Source of the DNA: Streptomonospora nanhaiensis
GTDB taxonomy: Bacteria; Actinomycetota; Actinomycetes; Streptosporangiales; Streptosporangiaceae
Length of the DNA stretch: 64,000 nt
Assembly: GCF_013410565.1 (NCBI RefSeq)
Contig: NZ_JACCFO010000001.1
Coordinates: 2,604,001 to 2,668,000, forward strand
Direction: 5' to 3'
Part shown: positions 1-11,334 of the stretch, piece by piece
Layout: every line of letters begins with the position of its first letter
Position numbering within the stretch: position 1 is the first letter of the stretch
Position numbers and translations under genes: made by a program
The notes under the pieces: generated by a model
Databases searched by the model: none
Seen by the model: the letters and a program-made list of their open reading frames with translations, nothing else
Told to the model about the DNA's origin: nothing

Positions 1-548
1 TGGAGCCGCTGCCCTCGGGCTCGGGCCTGGAGTTCGTGGACCGGATCGTCGGCGGCGTGGTGCCCCGCCAGTTCATCCCGTCGGTCGAGAAGGGCGTCCG
101 CGCGCAGATGGAGAGCGGCGTGCGCACGGGCTACCCGCTGGTGGACATCCGGGTGACCCTCTACGACGGCAAGGCCCACTCTGTGGACTCCTCCGACATG
201 GCCTTCCAGAAGGCGGGCCGGCTGGCGCTCAAGGACGCCGCCGACAACTGCCGGATCGCGATGCTGGAGCCGGTGGACGAGCTGAGCGTGATCGTGGACG
301 AGGAGTACATGGGCGCGGTCATGAGCGACCTGTCGGCGCGGCGCGGCCGGGTGGTGGCCACCGAGATGGCCGGCGACGGCCGCACCCTGATCCGCGCGGA
401 GGTCCCGCAGCTGGAGATCACCCGCTACGCGATCGACCTGCGCTCCCTGGCCCACGGCACGGGCACCTTCAGCCGCTCCTACCTGCGGCACGAGCCGCTG
501 CCCGCCCACCTGGCCGAGCGCCACGGCGCGGTGCTGTCGGACGCCTGA
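1..548 (+). CDS. EF-G-like translational GTPase, C-terminal part (5' end outside window)
   Basis: The reading frame is open from base 3 and enters from outside the window, so only the last 181 residues are seen. They match domains IV and V of elongation factor G: a segment around FVDRIVGGVVPRQFIPSVEKG, then DSSDMAFQKAGRLALKDAA, then a domain V with EEYMGAVMSDLSARRGRV, where canonical EF-G has a similar 'GDVIGDLNSRRG'. The ending (FSRSYLRHEPLPAHLAERHG) resembles the EF-G-like paralogues of actinomycetes (often annotated FusA2 or EF-G2) more than the main fusA product. It is probably a paralogue and not the essential EF-G, because no rpsL, rpsG or tuf is adjacent. The GTPase domain cannot be judged here. 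Confidence 0.85.
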   Translation, partial: EPLPSGSGLEFVDRIVGGVVPRQFIPSVEKGVRAQMESGVRTGYPLVDIRVTLYDGKAHSVDSSDMAFQKAGRLALKDAADNCRIAMLEPVDELSVIVDEEYMGAVMSDLSARRGRVVATEMAGDGRTLIRAEVPQLEITRYAIDLRSLAHGTGTFSRSYLRHEPLPAHLAERHGAVLSDA

Positions 549-693
549 GCCCGCGCACGAGACCGGGCCCGGCGGGGCGCGCGTGGGCGCCCGGCCGGGC
601 CCGGCGGGGTCGTGTGGGAGCGAGGGCGGACGCCAGGGGCGCTCCGCCGGGTCCCGCGGGGGCACGCGGGGCCGTGCGACGCCTACAGGGGCC

Positions 694-1665
694 CTACAGG
701 GACTTGGTGAGGTCGGGGGCGAAGTTGCTGCCGGTGAGCACGGTGCCCACGCGGGTGCCGGGGATGTCGCGGTTGGCGATGGCGGCGATCCCCACGGCCG
801 CCGAGGGCTCCACGATGAGCCCGAGGCTGTCGCGCAGCAGGCGCAGCGCGGCGTAGATCTCGTCGTCGTCCACCAGGACCATGTCGTCCACGACGCCGCG
901 CATCCACTCCACCGCCTCGGGCACGGCCACGCGCACCGCCAGGCCGTCGGCGGCCGTGCGCGCCTCGGCGGTGGACACCGGGCGGCCCGTGCGCCAGCTG
1001 TGCGCCATGGCGGGCGCGCCGGCCGCGCACACCCCGATCACCCTGGTGCGGCGGGAGTACTCCTTGAGCCAGCGGCCGATGCCCGAGATCAGGGCGCCGT
1101 TGCCCACCGGCACGACGACGGTGTCCAGGTGCAGCGGCGCGAGTTCGACGCCGATGGTCCCGGCGCCCTCGGCGATGTGCGGCACGGCGCCGTCCTCGAC
1201 GAAGACGCAGTCCTGGCGGCCGGCGGCGTGGGCCACCGCGTCGTCCTTGGCGGCGTCGAAGTCGGCGCCGCCGACCACCACGCGGGCGCCCAGTTCGCGC
1301 ATGCGGGCGATCTTCTGCGGGTTGGCGTCGGCGGGGACGAAGACGTGCACCGGCAGCCCGCGGTGGCGGGCGGCATAGGCCATGGCCTGCCCGAAGTTTC
1401 CCGCCGAGGCGCACACGATCGCACGGTTCTCGCCGGTGTCGCGCAGCAGGAAATCCGCGCCCCGGCCTTTGAAGGAGCGGATCGGATTGAGGGTTTCGAT
1501 TTTCAGCAGGGTCTCGCGCTCCAGCAGGCGGGAGAAGGAGTCGTCGAAGATCTGCGGGGTGTCCCGGAAGATCGGGTCGATCAGGTGGGACGCCGTTTCG
1601 ATTCGTTCCAAACGAAGGGTATCGATCGACATGTGCGCATCGTAGAAGCGCCAGGTTGCGCTCAT
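694..1665 (-). CDS. PLP-dependent threonine/serine dehydratase
   Basis: Fold-type II PLP enzyme of 323 residues, predicted to deaminate threonine and/or serine to the 2-oxo acid. The PLP lysine lies in SFKGRG, the substrate loop is SAGNFGQA, and the phosphate-binding loop is PVGNGALISG. The length fits a catabolic-type or stand-alone catalytic domain; there is no C-terminal ACT regulatory domain, so it is unlikely to be the isoleucine-pathway IlvA. The start at 1665 is chosen because a GAGTAGGT Shine-Dalgarno-like stretch sits just upstream; an internal ATG at 1632 (MSIDTLRLE) is the alternative. It stands alone, convergent with the EF-G-like gene. Exact substrate is not decidable from sequence. 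Confidence 0.85.
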   Translation of the reverse strand: MSATWRFYDAHMSIDTLRLERIETASHLIDPIFRDTPQIFDDSFSRLLERETLLKIETLNPIRSFKGRGADFLLRDTGENRAIVCASAGNFGQAMAYAARHRGLPVHVFVPADANPQKIARMRELGARVVVGGADFDAAKDDAVAHAAGRQDCVFVEDGAVPHIAEGAGTIGVELAPLHLDTVVVPVGNGALISGIGRWLKEYSRRTRVIGVCAAGAPAMAHSWRTGRPVSTAEARTAADGLAVRVAVPEAVEWMRGVVDDMVLVDDDEIYAALRLLRDSLGLIVEPSAAVGIAAIANRDIPGTRVGTVLTGSNFAPDLTKSL

Positions 1666-1819
1666 GCGACCTACTCTCGCGAATGCCGCATAAAAGCACG
1701 TCGGATTCTGGTAGGCGTCCGTTTTCGGCCATTTCGGCGCCTCTCGGCCGCACATCCGGGTGTCCCGGTTGGGGCCGGCCGATCCGCCCGTCCGAAGCGC
1801 GCGGCGCCCGCCCCCGCCT

Positions 1820-2665
1820 TCAGATCAGGCGGCCCGGACGCGACCGGTCGGTCAGCGCCTGGAACCGCCACGTGTTGACGGGGTGGCTGGAGAGCAGGTT
1901 GACCAGCATCACGAACAGGCCCTGGTCGGTGTGGGCGCGCGCGGCGATCTCGGCGAAGTCGACCTCGCGGTAGAGGTACTTTCCGGCGGCCAGGACCCGC
2001 ATCCCCTCCTTGCCCTCGGGGCAGAACGCGTAGGCGTGGTTGTCGGCGGTGTACTCCTGGGCCCGGTTCAGGGTGGCGCCGATGCCGGGGATGATGTTGG
2101 CGACCGACACCCCGAACTGCCGCCAGAACGACGCGTGCCCGGCCGCGATGTGGCCGACCTCGTGGCCGATGACGAACCGCAGCGCGTCGGGGTCGCCCAG
2201 CCGGCCGCCCACCTCGAACAGGTCGCTGTGCACCGCCACGAACCGGCGGAACCCGTGGCCGGAGGCGAAGGCGTTGATCTGGCCGTTGCCCGGCACCACG
2301 TAGGCGTCGGGCACCCGCGGCAGGTCGAAGGCGCGGGCGGCGTCGACCACCATCCGGTGGGCCTCGGGGAACTGGGTCTCGGAGATCCGCACGCCGTTGA
2401 CCCGCTGGCGGGCGTAGAGCTGGCCGCGGGCGAAGAACACCAGCGCCGGGATGGTCAGCAGCACCAGCGGCTGCCCGGTGTCGCCGTCAAGCGCGCGGTT
2501 GACCGCGCCCACCACCGCCAGGGCGGTGATGGCCACGCAGACCGCCAGCGCGCCGTTCTCGCCGGGGTGGCGCAGGGCGCGCGCCCGCCGGGGATCGCCC
2601 CACCGGCCCAGCCACGGCCACCGCCCCCGAGGCCGACCCGTCCGCCTGTCCGGCGAGACATCCAT
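1820..2665 (-). CDS. M48-family membrane zinc metalloprotease
   Basis: Protein of 281 residues. Two hydrophobic segments (about 39-57 and 66-80) anchor it, followed by the zinc site HEVGH at residues 168-172 and the third ligand Glu in RAQEYTADNHA (about residue 204). These are the hallmarks of HtpX/Ste24-like peptidases, which degrade or process membrane proteins. The N-terminus is Arg/Gly/Pro-rich and probably disordered. It follows the M20 amidohydrolase gene on the same strand at a 48-nt gap, so co-transcription is possible. Substrate unknown. Confidence 0.85.
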   Translation of the reverse strand: MDVSPDRRTGRPRGRWPWLGRWGDPRRARALRHPGENGALAVCVAITALAVVGAVNRALDGDTGQPLVLLTIPALVFFARGQLYARQRVNGVRISETQFPEAHRMVVDAARAFDLPRVPDAYVVPGNGQINAFASGHGFRRFVAVHSDLFEVGGRLGDPDALRFVIGHEVGHIAAGHASFWRQFGVSVANIIPGIGATLNRAQEYTADNHAYAFCPEGKEGMRVLAAGKYLYREVDFAEIAARAHTDQGLFVMLVNLLSSHPVNTWRFQALTDRSRPGRLI

Positions 2666-2713
2666 ACGGCACCGCTCCGCCCCAGCCGCCGGCCCCGCTC
2701 CCGCGCGCCCGGC

Positions 2714-4708
2714 CTACAGCCGGTAGGGCGGGTCCTGCGGGGGTTCCTGTCCGGAATCGTAACGCGCGGGCGGGTCGTAGTAGGGCGGTTCGTCCCGGTC
2801 GCGGTCCCGGTCGCCGTCGCGGTCGGCACCCGGCGGGTAGGGTGCGGCGCCCGGCGGGGGCGGCGGTGCGGCCACCGGCGGGCCCTGCGGGGGCGGCGCC
2901 ATGATCGGGGGGCCCTGCGGCGGCGCAGCGGCCGGAGCGGGGGGCACCGGGGGCGGCGCGGGGTCGTCGTCGCCGAGGTGGTCGGCCATGTCGGTGGCGG
3001 CGGTGGGCTCGCCCTCGTCCTCGTCGTCGAGGCGGGCGTGGCCGCCGCGCGGCTCGGCCCCGACCGGCGGGCCCGAGGGCGGCGCGGCGGCGGGGGGCGG
3101 CGGCAGCGGGGCGCCCGGCGCGGGCAGCGGGTCGGGGTAGGCCGACGTGGGCGGCACCTGGCCCGGCGGCGTGGGGCCGCCCGGGAAGGGGTCGCCGTAG
3201 GGTGCCGCGGGCTCGCCGGGCCGCGCCATGGCGGGTTCGGCCGGGCCGCCGACCGGCGCGGGCGCCCCGCCGTGCGCCGGGGTGGCCGCGAAGGCGCCCT
3301 GGCCGCCCGCGGGCGCGAACGGCTCGGGCTCGGGCGGGGCCGGCGCGGCGGCGGGCTCGGCGGCGCCGAACGCGGCCTGCCCGCCGGTGGGCACCGGGTC
3401 CTCGGGCCGGCCCAGGTAGGCCAGGGCGCCCACGGCCATCGCGGCCAGCCCGGCGCGCAGCGTGGGCTCGCGGTCGGGGGCGAAGAACGGCGAGTGGTTG
3501 GCCGGGACCGCCTGGAGCTTCTCGTAGGGGGTCCGGCCCGGCGCGGACTCCCACACCTCGTGCGGGGTACTGCCCAGGAACCAGTAGACGTAGGGCACCG
3601 GCGCGGGGTCGCCGGGCAGGCCGAGCGCGCCGAAGTCCTCGCTGGCGGTGACCGGCTCGGGCAGTTCCACCACGTAGCCGTCGCCGAAGTAGGCGCGGTG
3701 GGCGGCCAGCACCTGCGCGGTGGCCTCGGGGCTGTTGGCGGTGATGTCGGTCTCGCGGACCACGGTGATCTCGGGCTCGCGGCGGGCGCCCGAGGCGGCG
3801 GCCTCGGCCCGCACGATCCGGTCGATGGCGGTGTGCAGGCGGTCGGTGACGGCGGGGTTCAAAGCACGGGTGTCGATCTCCAGCAGCGCCTCGTCGGGGA
3901 TGACGTTGGCCCGGGTGCCGGCGCTGATGCGGCCGACCGTCACCACCGCCATCTCGCTGGGGCTGATCTCGCGCGAGACGATGGTCTGCAGCCGCGTCAC
4001 GATGCTGGCGGCGATCACCACGGGGTCCACGGCGGCGTCGGGCCGCGCGGCGTGGCCGCCCGAGCCGAACACCCGCACCCGAAGCTGGGTGGAGGCCGCC
4101 ATCAGCGGGCCGCCCCGGTGGGCGACCATCCCGGCGGGCTGGGAGCCCAGGTGCTGGCCGAGCACGACGTCGGGGCGGCCGAAGCGGGTGTAGAGGCCGT
4201 CGCGCAGCATGGCCTCGGCGCCGTCCAGGGTTTCCTCGCCGGGCTGGGCCACCACCATCAGCGTGCCGCGCCAGTGGTCGCGGGCGCCGGCCAGCAGGTC
4301 GGCGGCGCCCACCAGGCAGGCGGTGTGGGCGTCGTGGCCGCAGGCGTGCATGATCGGCACGTCGCGGCCCTCCTCGTCCACGCCGCGCGCGGTGCTGGCG
4401 TAGGGCAGCCCGGTCTTCTCCTCGACCGGCAGCGCGTCCATGTCGCCGCGCAGCAGCACCGCGGGGCCCTCGCCGTTGCGCAGGACGCCGACGACACCGG
4501 TGCCGCCGACCCCGGTCGCGACCTCGAAGCCGGCGCGGGACAGCCACTCGGCCACGGCGCGCGCGGTGCGGTGCTCCTGGTGGGAGAGTTCGGGGTTCTT
4601 GTGCAGGTCGACGTAGAAGCCCTCGACCAGAGGGAAGATCTCGTCGACCAGCCGCATGACGGCACCGCCGTGCTGAGCGGCACGCTGGGGATCGAGCGCG
4701 TGCGGCAT
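2714..4708 (-). CDS. M20-family amidohydrolase with long Pro/Gly-rich C-terminal tail
   Basis: The first ~435 residues are a complete M20D amidohydrolase (family includes IAA-amino acid hydrolases, N-acyl-amino acid amidases and HipO). Visible metal-site motifs are LLRGDMDALPV, MHACGHDAHTA, QPGEE and the C-terminal ASEDFG. A dimerisation domain lies between them. The remaining ~225 residues are almost pure Pro/Gly/Ala with acidic patches and look disordered, which is unusual for the family (normally about 390-440 residues). Start chosen at 4708 because AAAGGCGGTGG, a near-perfect Shine-Dalgarno, precedes it; this drops 16 residues of a longer frame. No signal peptide is visible. Substrate unknown; adjacent to a membrane protease. 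Confidence 0.85.
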   Translation of the reverse strand: MPHALDPQRAAQHGGAVMRLVDEIFPLVEGFYVDLHKNPELSHQEHRTARAVAEWLSRAGFEVATGVGGTGVVGVLRNGEGPAVLLRGDMDALPVEEKTGLPYASTARGVDEEGRDVPIMHACGHDAHTACLVGAADLLAGARDHWRGTLMVVAQPGEETLDGAEAMLRDGLYTRFGRPDVVLGQHLGSQPAGMVAHRGGPLMAASTQLRVRVFGSGGHAARPDAAVDPVVIAASIVTRLQTIVSREISPSEMAVVTVGRISAGTRANVIPDEALLEIDTRALNPAVTDRLHTAIDRIVRAEAAASGARREPEITVVRETDITANSPEATAQVLAAHRAYFGDGYVVELPEPVTASEDFGALGLPGDPAPVPYVYWFLGSTPHEVWESAPGRTPYEKLQAVPANHSPFFAPDREPTLRAGLAAMAVGALAYLGRPEDPVPTGGQAAFGAAEPAAAPAPPEPEPFAPAGGQGAFAATPAHGGAPAPVGGPAEPAMARPGEPAAPYGDPFPGGPTPPGQVPPTSAYPDPLPAPGAPLPPPPAAAPPSGPPVGAEPRGGHARLDDEDEGEPTAATDMADHLGDDDPAPPPVPPAPAAAPPQGPPIMAPPPQGPPVAAPPPPPGAAPYPPGADRDGDRDRDRDEPPYYDPPARYDSGQEPPQDPPYRL

Positions 4709-5348
4709 GCGATTCCACCGCCTTTGTGTCCTGGATCGGGGAGCAGTGCCAACCACCCGGTCTGGCTACCGGCGGGCGACCGCAGCGCCGATTGTCCCGC
4801 TCGCGGTGGCGAATCTCAAACTTCCCCCCGCGCCCGACCCGGGTGCCGGACGCGCGCCGGGGCGCCGCCGCGCGGCCCGGCCGGTGCCGCGCAAAGGGCC
4901 GCGCCCCTGGTGGCGGCGCCGCGGGCCGGGGCCGCGAAGCCGTGCGGGGCGGGCTCTGGGCACCCCCGGGCGCGCGCCCCCGCCCGGCCGCCTCCGGCCG
5001 CCGGAGGCACCCCCGGTTCCCAGGTTCGCCCCCCGCGCGTGTTACCGTTTCGAGACAGAAGGGTGCCCGGCGCCCGCGCCGCACCCCAGCGGAACGGGGC
5101 GCCCACCTGGCGCGCATCACCCTGCACGACCGCTCCGCCACCCACCAGGATGACTGGAGCGCACCGCAGAGGGTAGGGTGTGCGCTCTCAGGATTCTCAG
5201 CGAATTCACAGGATCGAGCACGACGCGCGGGCCCGCGGCCCGTGACCGCCCGGCCCCGACCGCCGTGCCCCGGCGGAGCCCGCCCGCGCGTCCTGCTGGC
5301 AAGCGCACACGAGCGCGACACGCGCGCAACCGGCGACTCGGAGTCCAC
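4709..5348. other. 640-bp divergent intergenic region
   Basis: Separates the divergently transcribed amidohydrolase and acyltransferase genes. It is very GC-rich and Arg/Pro-coding in all frames, with no convincing small gene. A perfect 19-nt palindrome (9-bp arms, one central base) lies at 4990-5008 and could be a hairpin or an operator. I see no clear sigma-70 promoter. Confidence 0.4.
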
Positions 5349-6503
5349 GTGGCCTCAACCACCACACTGCCCCACGACCGACCTGACCGCGCCCCGCCCG
5401 GAGCGGCGCGGACCGACCGCTCCCGGCCCGGCGGCCCGACCGGCAAACGCCGCGACGCGCTGCTGGACAACGCGAAGTTCCTGCTGATCGTGCTGGTCGT
5501 CGTCGGCCACACCATCGAGCCGCTCACCGACACCCGGCTGGGCAACGCGGTCTACTACTGGATCTACCTGTTCCACATGCCCGCGTTCGTGCTGATCAGC
5601 GGGTACCTGTCGAAGTCCTTCGACGGCTCGCCGCGGCGCATCGACAAGCTGCTGACCACGATCGCCGCGCCCTACGTCATCTTCTGGGGCGTCTACGCGC
5701 TGGTGTCCCTGGCGGTGGGGCGCGACCTGCCCGGCGGGCCGCTCGACCCGCTGTGGCTGACCTGGTTCCTGGCCGCCCTGTTCGTGTGGCGGCTGACGGT
5801 CCCGGTGTGGCAGCGGCTGCGCTGGCCGTTCGCCGTGGCCGTGGGCGTCTCCCTGCTGGGCGGCCTGGTCGGCACCGGCGAGGTGCTGAGCGTGTCGCGG
5901 ATCATGAGCCTGCTGCCGTTCTTCGTGGCGGGCCTGCTCCTGGAGCCGCACCACTTCGCGTTCCTGCGCCAGACCTGGGTGCGGGTGTGGGCGGCGATCA
6001 CCATGGCCGCCACCGCCGTGGTCTGCTACGTCTACCTGGAGCAGCTCAGCCGCGAGTGGGTGTACTGGCGCGAGAGCCTGGCCGACCGCGACATGGACCT
6101 CCTGCCGGTCGGGATCCCCGGGCGGCTGCTGTTCCTGGTGCTGGCCTTCGCGCTGACCGCCGCCGTGCTGTCGCTCACCCCGGGCCGCACCACCCACTTC
6201 ACCCGGCTGGGCGCGCTGACCATGTACGTCTACCTGCTGCACGGCCTGTTCGTGCGCGGCGCCGACGCGCTGGGCTACTACGACGCCGTCGCCGGCCTGC
6301 TCGGCGACCACGGCGCGCTGGCGCTGACCGGTGTCCTGTCCGTGGGCCTGGCCTACCTGCTGTGCACGCCGTGGGTGCGCCGCGCCACCTCCTGGGCGGT
6401 GGAGCCCCGCGTGGACTGGCTGCTGCGCCGCGACCGCGGCTCGGCCCGGCGGGACGGGGCCGGCACCCCGGCGGCGGCCCCGGGCGAGCGCGCCGCCCGG
6501 TAG
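5349..6503 (+). CDS. Integral-membrane acyltransferase family 3 protein
   Basis: Polytopic membrane protein of 384 residues with about ten hydrophobic helices. It opens with a hydrophilic, Arg/Pro-rich leader and then DNAKFLLIVLVVVGHTIEP, where the conserved His of family 3 acyltransferases (OafA/NodX/YcfT-like) occupies the end of the first helix. The later FHMPAFVLISGYLSKSF motif is typical of the fucose 4-O-acetylase/YcfT branch. Such proteins O-acylate extracytoplasmic sugars. A GTG start at 5349 is chosen because GGAG lies 5 nt upstream; the frame is open further but Arg-rich and without a ribosome site. Substrate unknown. It converges on the phosphatidyltransferase gene through a palindromic terminator. 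Confidence 0.8.
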   Translation: MASTTTLPHDRPDRAPPGAARTDRSRPGGPTGKRRDALLDNAKFLLIVLVVVGHTIEPLTDTRLGNAVYYWIYLFHMPAFVLISGYLSKSFDGSPRRIDKLLTTIAAPYVIFWGVYALVSLAVGRDLPGGPLDPLWLTWFLAALFVWRLTVPVWQRLRWPFAVAVGVSLLGGLVGTGEVLSVSRIMSLLPFFVAGLLLEPHHFAFLRQTWVRVWAAITMAATAVVCYVYLEQLSREWVYWRESLADRDMDLLPVGIPGRLLFLVLAFALTAAVLSLTPGRTTHFTRLGALTMYVYLLHGLFVRGADALGYYDAVAGLLGDHGALALTGVLSVGLAYLLCTPWVRRATSWAVEPRVDWLLRRDRGSARRDGAGTPAAAPGERAAR

Positions 6504-6525
6504 GCGCACCCGCCCTCCCCCGCTC

Positions 6526-6565
6526 ACGGCGACGGCCACGAGGCATGCCTCGTGGCCGTCGCCGT
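6526..6565. terminator. Bidirectional terminator: 40-nt perfect palindrome
   Basis: A perfect 40-nt inverted repeat centred on CATG (between 6545 and 6546) sits in the 80-bp gap between two convergent genes ending at 6503 (+) and 6584 (-). It would form the same hairpin from either strand. There is no long T-tract, as is common for actinomycete terminators. Confidence 0.75.
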
Positions 6566-6583
6566 CTGCTCGCCCAACCGGGC

Positions 6584-9273
<2,690 letters not shown>

Positions 9274-9649
9274 CGGCGAGGGGCGGCCGGCGGGTCCGCC
9301 GGGGGGCGTGCCCGCCGCCCGGATCCGCCGGCCGCCCGAGGGACCGGAGCGCGCCCTGCCCGATCCCTCGACCTCACTGCCCGGCCGGCGCGGTCCCCGT
9401 AATGCGCCGCACCGGCCATGGGCACCACCCTAGGCGCGCGGCCGCCCGGCCATCATCGGCCCGCTGACGTATTCCGGCATCCGTCGAAGGGCGGTCGCAG
9501 GGTCCTCCTGTGGTCGTAGCCCGCGTCGCCCGGCGGGCCCGGTCCGAACACGCCGGACGGCGCGGGCGTCGGCCCCGGCGGGTGTCGGATAGCGTGGCGC
9601 CGAGGCCGCGCGCGGCGCGGCCGGGCCCCGTCGTGAGGTGGAGCGGACC
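9274..9649. other. 376-bp intergenic region
   Basis: Between guaB1 and a small membrane-protein gene on the same strand. A short CCGGCGG/CCGCCGG hairpin at 9287-9302 directly after guaB1 may terminate it. The rest is GC-rich with no recognisable gene or RNA. Confidence 0.35.
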
Positions 9650-10042
9650 GTGGCGTTGATCTACCCCCTGATCCCGATCGCCGCCGGGCTGGCGATGGTC
9701 GGCTACCTGCTGGCGCACCTGCGCCGCACGGCGTTCTTCCAGCGCCACGGCGCGCGGGTCGAGGGCGAGATCGTGGGCTACACCGAGACCCGCTCCAGCG
9801 CGGCGATGGTCGTAAGGTTCACCACGCCCGACGGCCGCGAGGTGCACGCCAGCCACGACAGCACCGGCTGGACCGCCTCGCGCAGCGGCGACACCGTGAC
9901 GGTCAGCTACGACCCCGCCAACCCCGAGCGCGCCCGGATCGTCAAGGCGCCGTGGCTGAGCGGTTTCGTGCCCGGCCTGGTGGGGGTGCTGGGCGTCCTG
10001 CTCGTGGCCATCGGCCTGGTGCTGGGCTACTTCGCCTGGTAG
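9650..10042 (+). CDS. DUF3592 small membrane protein
   Basis: 130 residues with one N-terminal helix (ALIYPLIPIAAGLAMVGYLL) and one C-terminal helix (GFVPGLVGVLGVLLVAIGLVLGY) flanking a beta-rich extracytoplasmic-type domain with EGEIVGYTETRSS and TVTVSYDPANPERARI. This two-helix layout is the DUF3592 pattern. GTG start at 9650 chosen because GAGGTGGAG lies 7 nt before it. Function of the family is unknown. It converges on the VanZ-RDD gene with a 19-nt gap. Confidence 0.75.
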   Translation: MALIYPLIPIAAGLAMVGYLLAHLRRTAFFQRHGARVEGEIVGYTETRSSAAMVVRFTTPDGREVHASHDSTGWTASRSGDTVTVSYDPANPERARIVKAPWLSGFVPGLVGVLGVLLVAIGLVLGYFAW

Positions 10043-10061
10043 GGGCCCGGGCCGAGCGGGC

Positions 10062-11159
10062 TCAGGTGGCGGCGGCCGCGGGCTGGGCGCGCCGGGTGTA
10101 GCGCATGAGCCGGTCGGGCAGGCCGCCCAGCACGGTGGCGCGGGTGACCGTGCGGGTGCCGGTCACCAGGTCGAACAGGCCCGCTGCGTCGCGGCGGACC
10201 ACCGCCGTGCTGCCGTGCAGCGCCGCCACCGCGAGGATCCACCAGGGCTGGCCGGCCACCAGCAGTCCGGCCACCGGGACCCACAGCAGTGCGGCGCGCG
10301 CCAGCACGCGCGGGCGCCGGGCCGCGAGCGGCGGCCCCGCCGCCTCGGCGAGCGCGAGGTGGAGGGCGGCCCGGCCCGGAGTGGCGCGGTCGCGCCGCAG
10401 CAGCGGCACCGCCAGCGCGAACACCGCCGCCAGCGCGGCGAACAGCGCGTCGCGCAGCGGGTCGGCGGCGGCGGGGGCGACGCGGCCCAGCGCGACCGGC
10501 AGCGCGGCGGCGGTGGTGGCGCCGCACCAGCACACCGCGAGGTCCAGCAGGTGGCCCAGCAGGCGGCGGCCCAGGGCGGGCGGCAGGACGTCGGCGAGCG
10601 CGCCCGGCCACGCGCGCGGCAGCAGCCGGGTGGCGGCCAGGCCCAGCAGCCAGCCGGCCAGGCCGCCGGCCGCGCCCAGCAGGACGTCGTCGGCGGCGGC
10701 CGTGCGGTAGGCGCAGGGGTAGGCGCCCAGCAGGGCGGTGTACTGCAACCCCTCGATCGCGGCGGCCGCGGCCGCGCACAGCAGGACGGCGGTGGGGGCC
10801 CCGCGCCGGTAGCGGTAGCGCAGCAGCAGGCCGAGCGGCACGAACGCCCCGGCGGCCAGCGCGGTGCGCTCCGGCGGGGCCGACGCGGCCAGGGACAGCG
10901 GGTCCGGGTGGGCGGGCGCGCCGCCGTGGGGCGCGCACAGGCCGTCGAGGCCCGTGGGCAGGGGCCACACCGCGAAGGCGGCCAGGCCGATCCCGGTGGC
11001 CAGCACGGCCGCGGTCACCTGCCCGGGCCAGCCGGCGAGCCGCCCGTAGCGGCGGTGCTGGCGGCGCAGGAAGCCGGCCGAGCACAGTGCGACGGCGAGC
11101 GCCGCACCCCCGAACGCGAGCTGCGCGGCGGCGGAGCCCCCCGTGAGATCCCCTCCCAT
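10062..11159 (-). CDS. VanZ-like / RDD-family fusion membrane protein
   Basis: 365 residues, strongly hydrophobic. The N-terminal half is VanZ-like: several helices, then the end of a VanZ domain with AYRTAAADDVLLGAAGGLAGW (the family's conserved D-x-x-x-N/G-x-x-G signature near the last helix). The C-terminal half begins with GRRLLGHLLDLAVCW, the Arg-Asp pattern of an RDD domain, and ends with the RRDAAGLFDLVTGTRTV motif that closes many RDD domains. VanZ relatives affect envelope-targeting antibiotic tolerance; RDD proteins are of varied, mostly unknown, transport function. The fusion is seen in some actinomycetes; its role is unknown. Confidence 0.75.
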   Translation of the reverse strand: MGGDLTGGSAAAQLAFGGAALAVALCSAGFLRRQHRRYGRLAGWPGQVTAAVLATGIGLAAFAVWPLPTGLDGLCAPHGGAPAHPDPLSLAASAPPERTALAAGAFVPLGLLLRYRYRRGAPTAVLLCAAAAAAIEGLQYTALLGAYPCAYRTAAADDVLLGAAGGLAGWLLGLAATRLLPRAWPGALADVLPPALGRRLLGHLLDLAVCWCGATTAAALPVALGRVAPAAADPLRDALFAALAAVFALAVPLLRRDRATPGRAALHLALAEAAGPPLAARRPRVLARAALLWVPVAGLLVAGQPWWILAVAALHGSTAVVRRDAAGLFDLVTGTRTVTRATVLGGLPDRLMRYTRRAQPAAAAT

Positions 11160-11293
11160 AGGTCCCAGAGGGTAACGACACGCCCACGCTCAGCGCAGGC
11201 GAACGGGGAGATTCGCGGCAGGCGGCCGAAAGGTGAAGACACCCGGCAGGAGGGGCACCCCGGGCACGGGGGGCGGGCGGGGGCCCGCGTGCG

Positions 11294-11322
11294 GGGCCCC
11301 GCCGCACCCGGCGGCGGGGCCC
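11294..11322 (-). terminator. Terminator downstream of the GMC oxidoreductase gene
   Basis: A 12-bp perfect G/C stem (11294-11305 with 11311-11322) and 5-nt loop lies 12 nt past the stop codon of the minus-strand GMC gene. Confidence 0.6.
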
Positions 11323-11334
11323 TTCAGCGGGCCG

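Noticed and set aside
2487-5348. Very long minus-strand open frame antisense and out of frame to the amidohydrolase and its upstream region
   Set aside because: Arg/Ala/Pro-rich with no domain motif; a typical high-GC shadow frame. The same applies to many other long frames, such as those opposite guaB1, cvnA, dprE1, aftD and gdh.
5178-5348. Longer N-terminus for the acyltransferase starting at 5178
   Set aside because: The extra 57 residues are Arg/Pro-rich without family similarity, and the ribosome site lies before GTG 5349.
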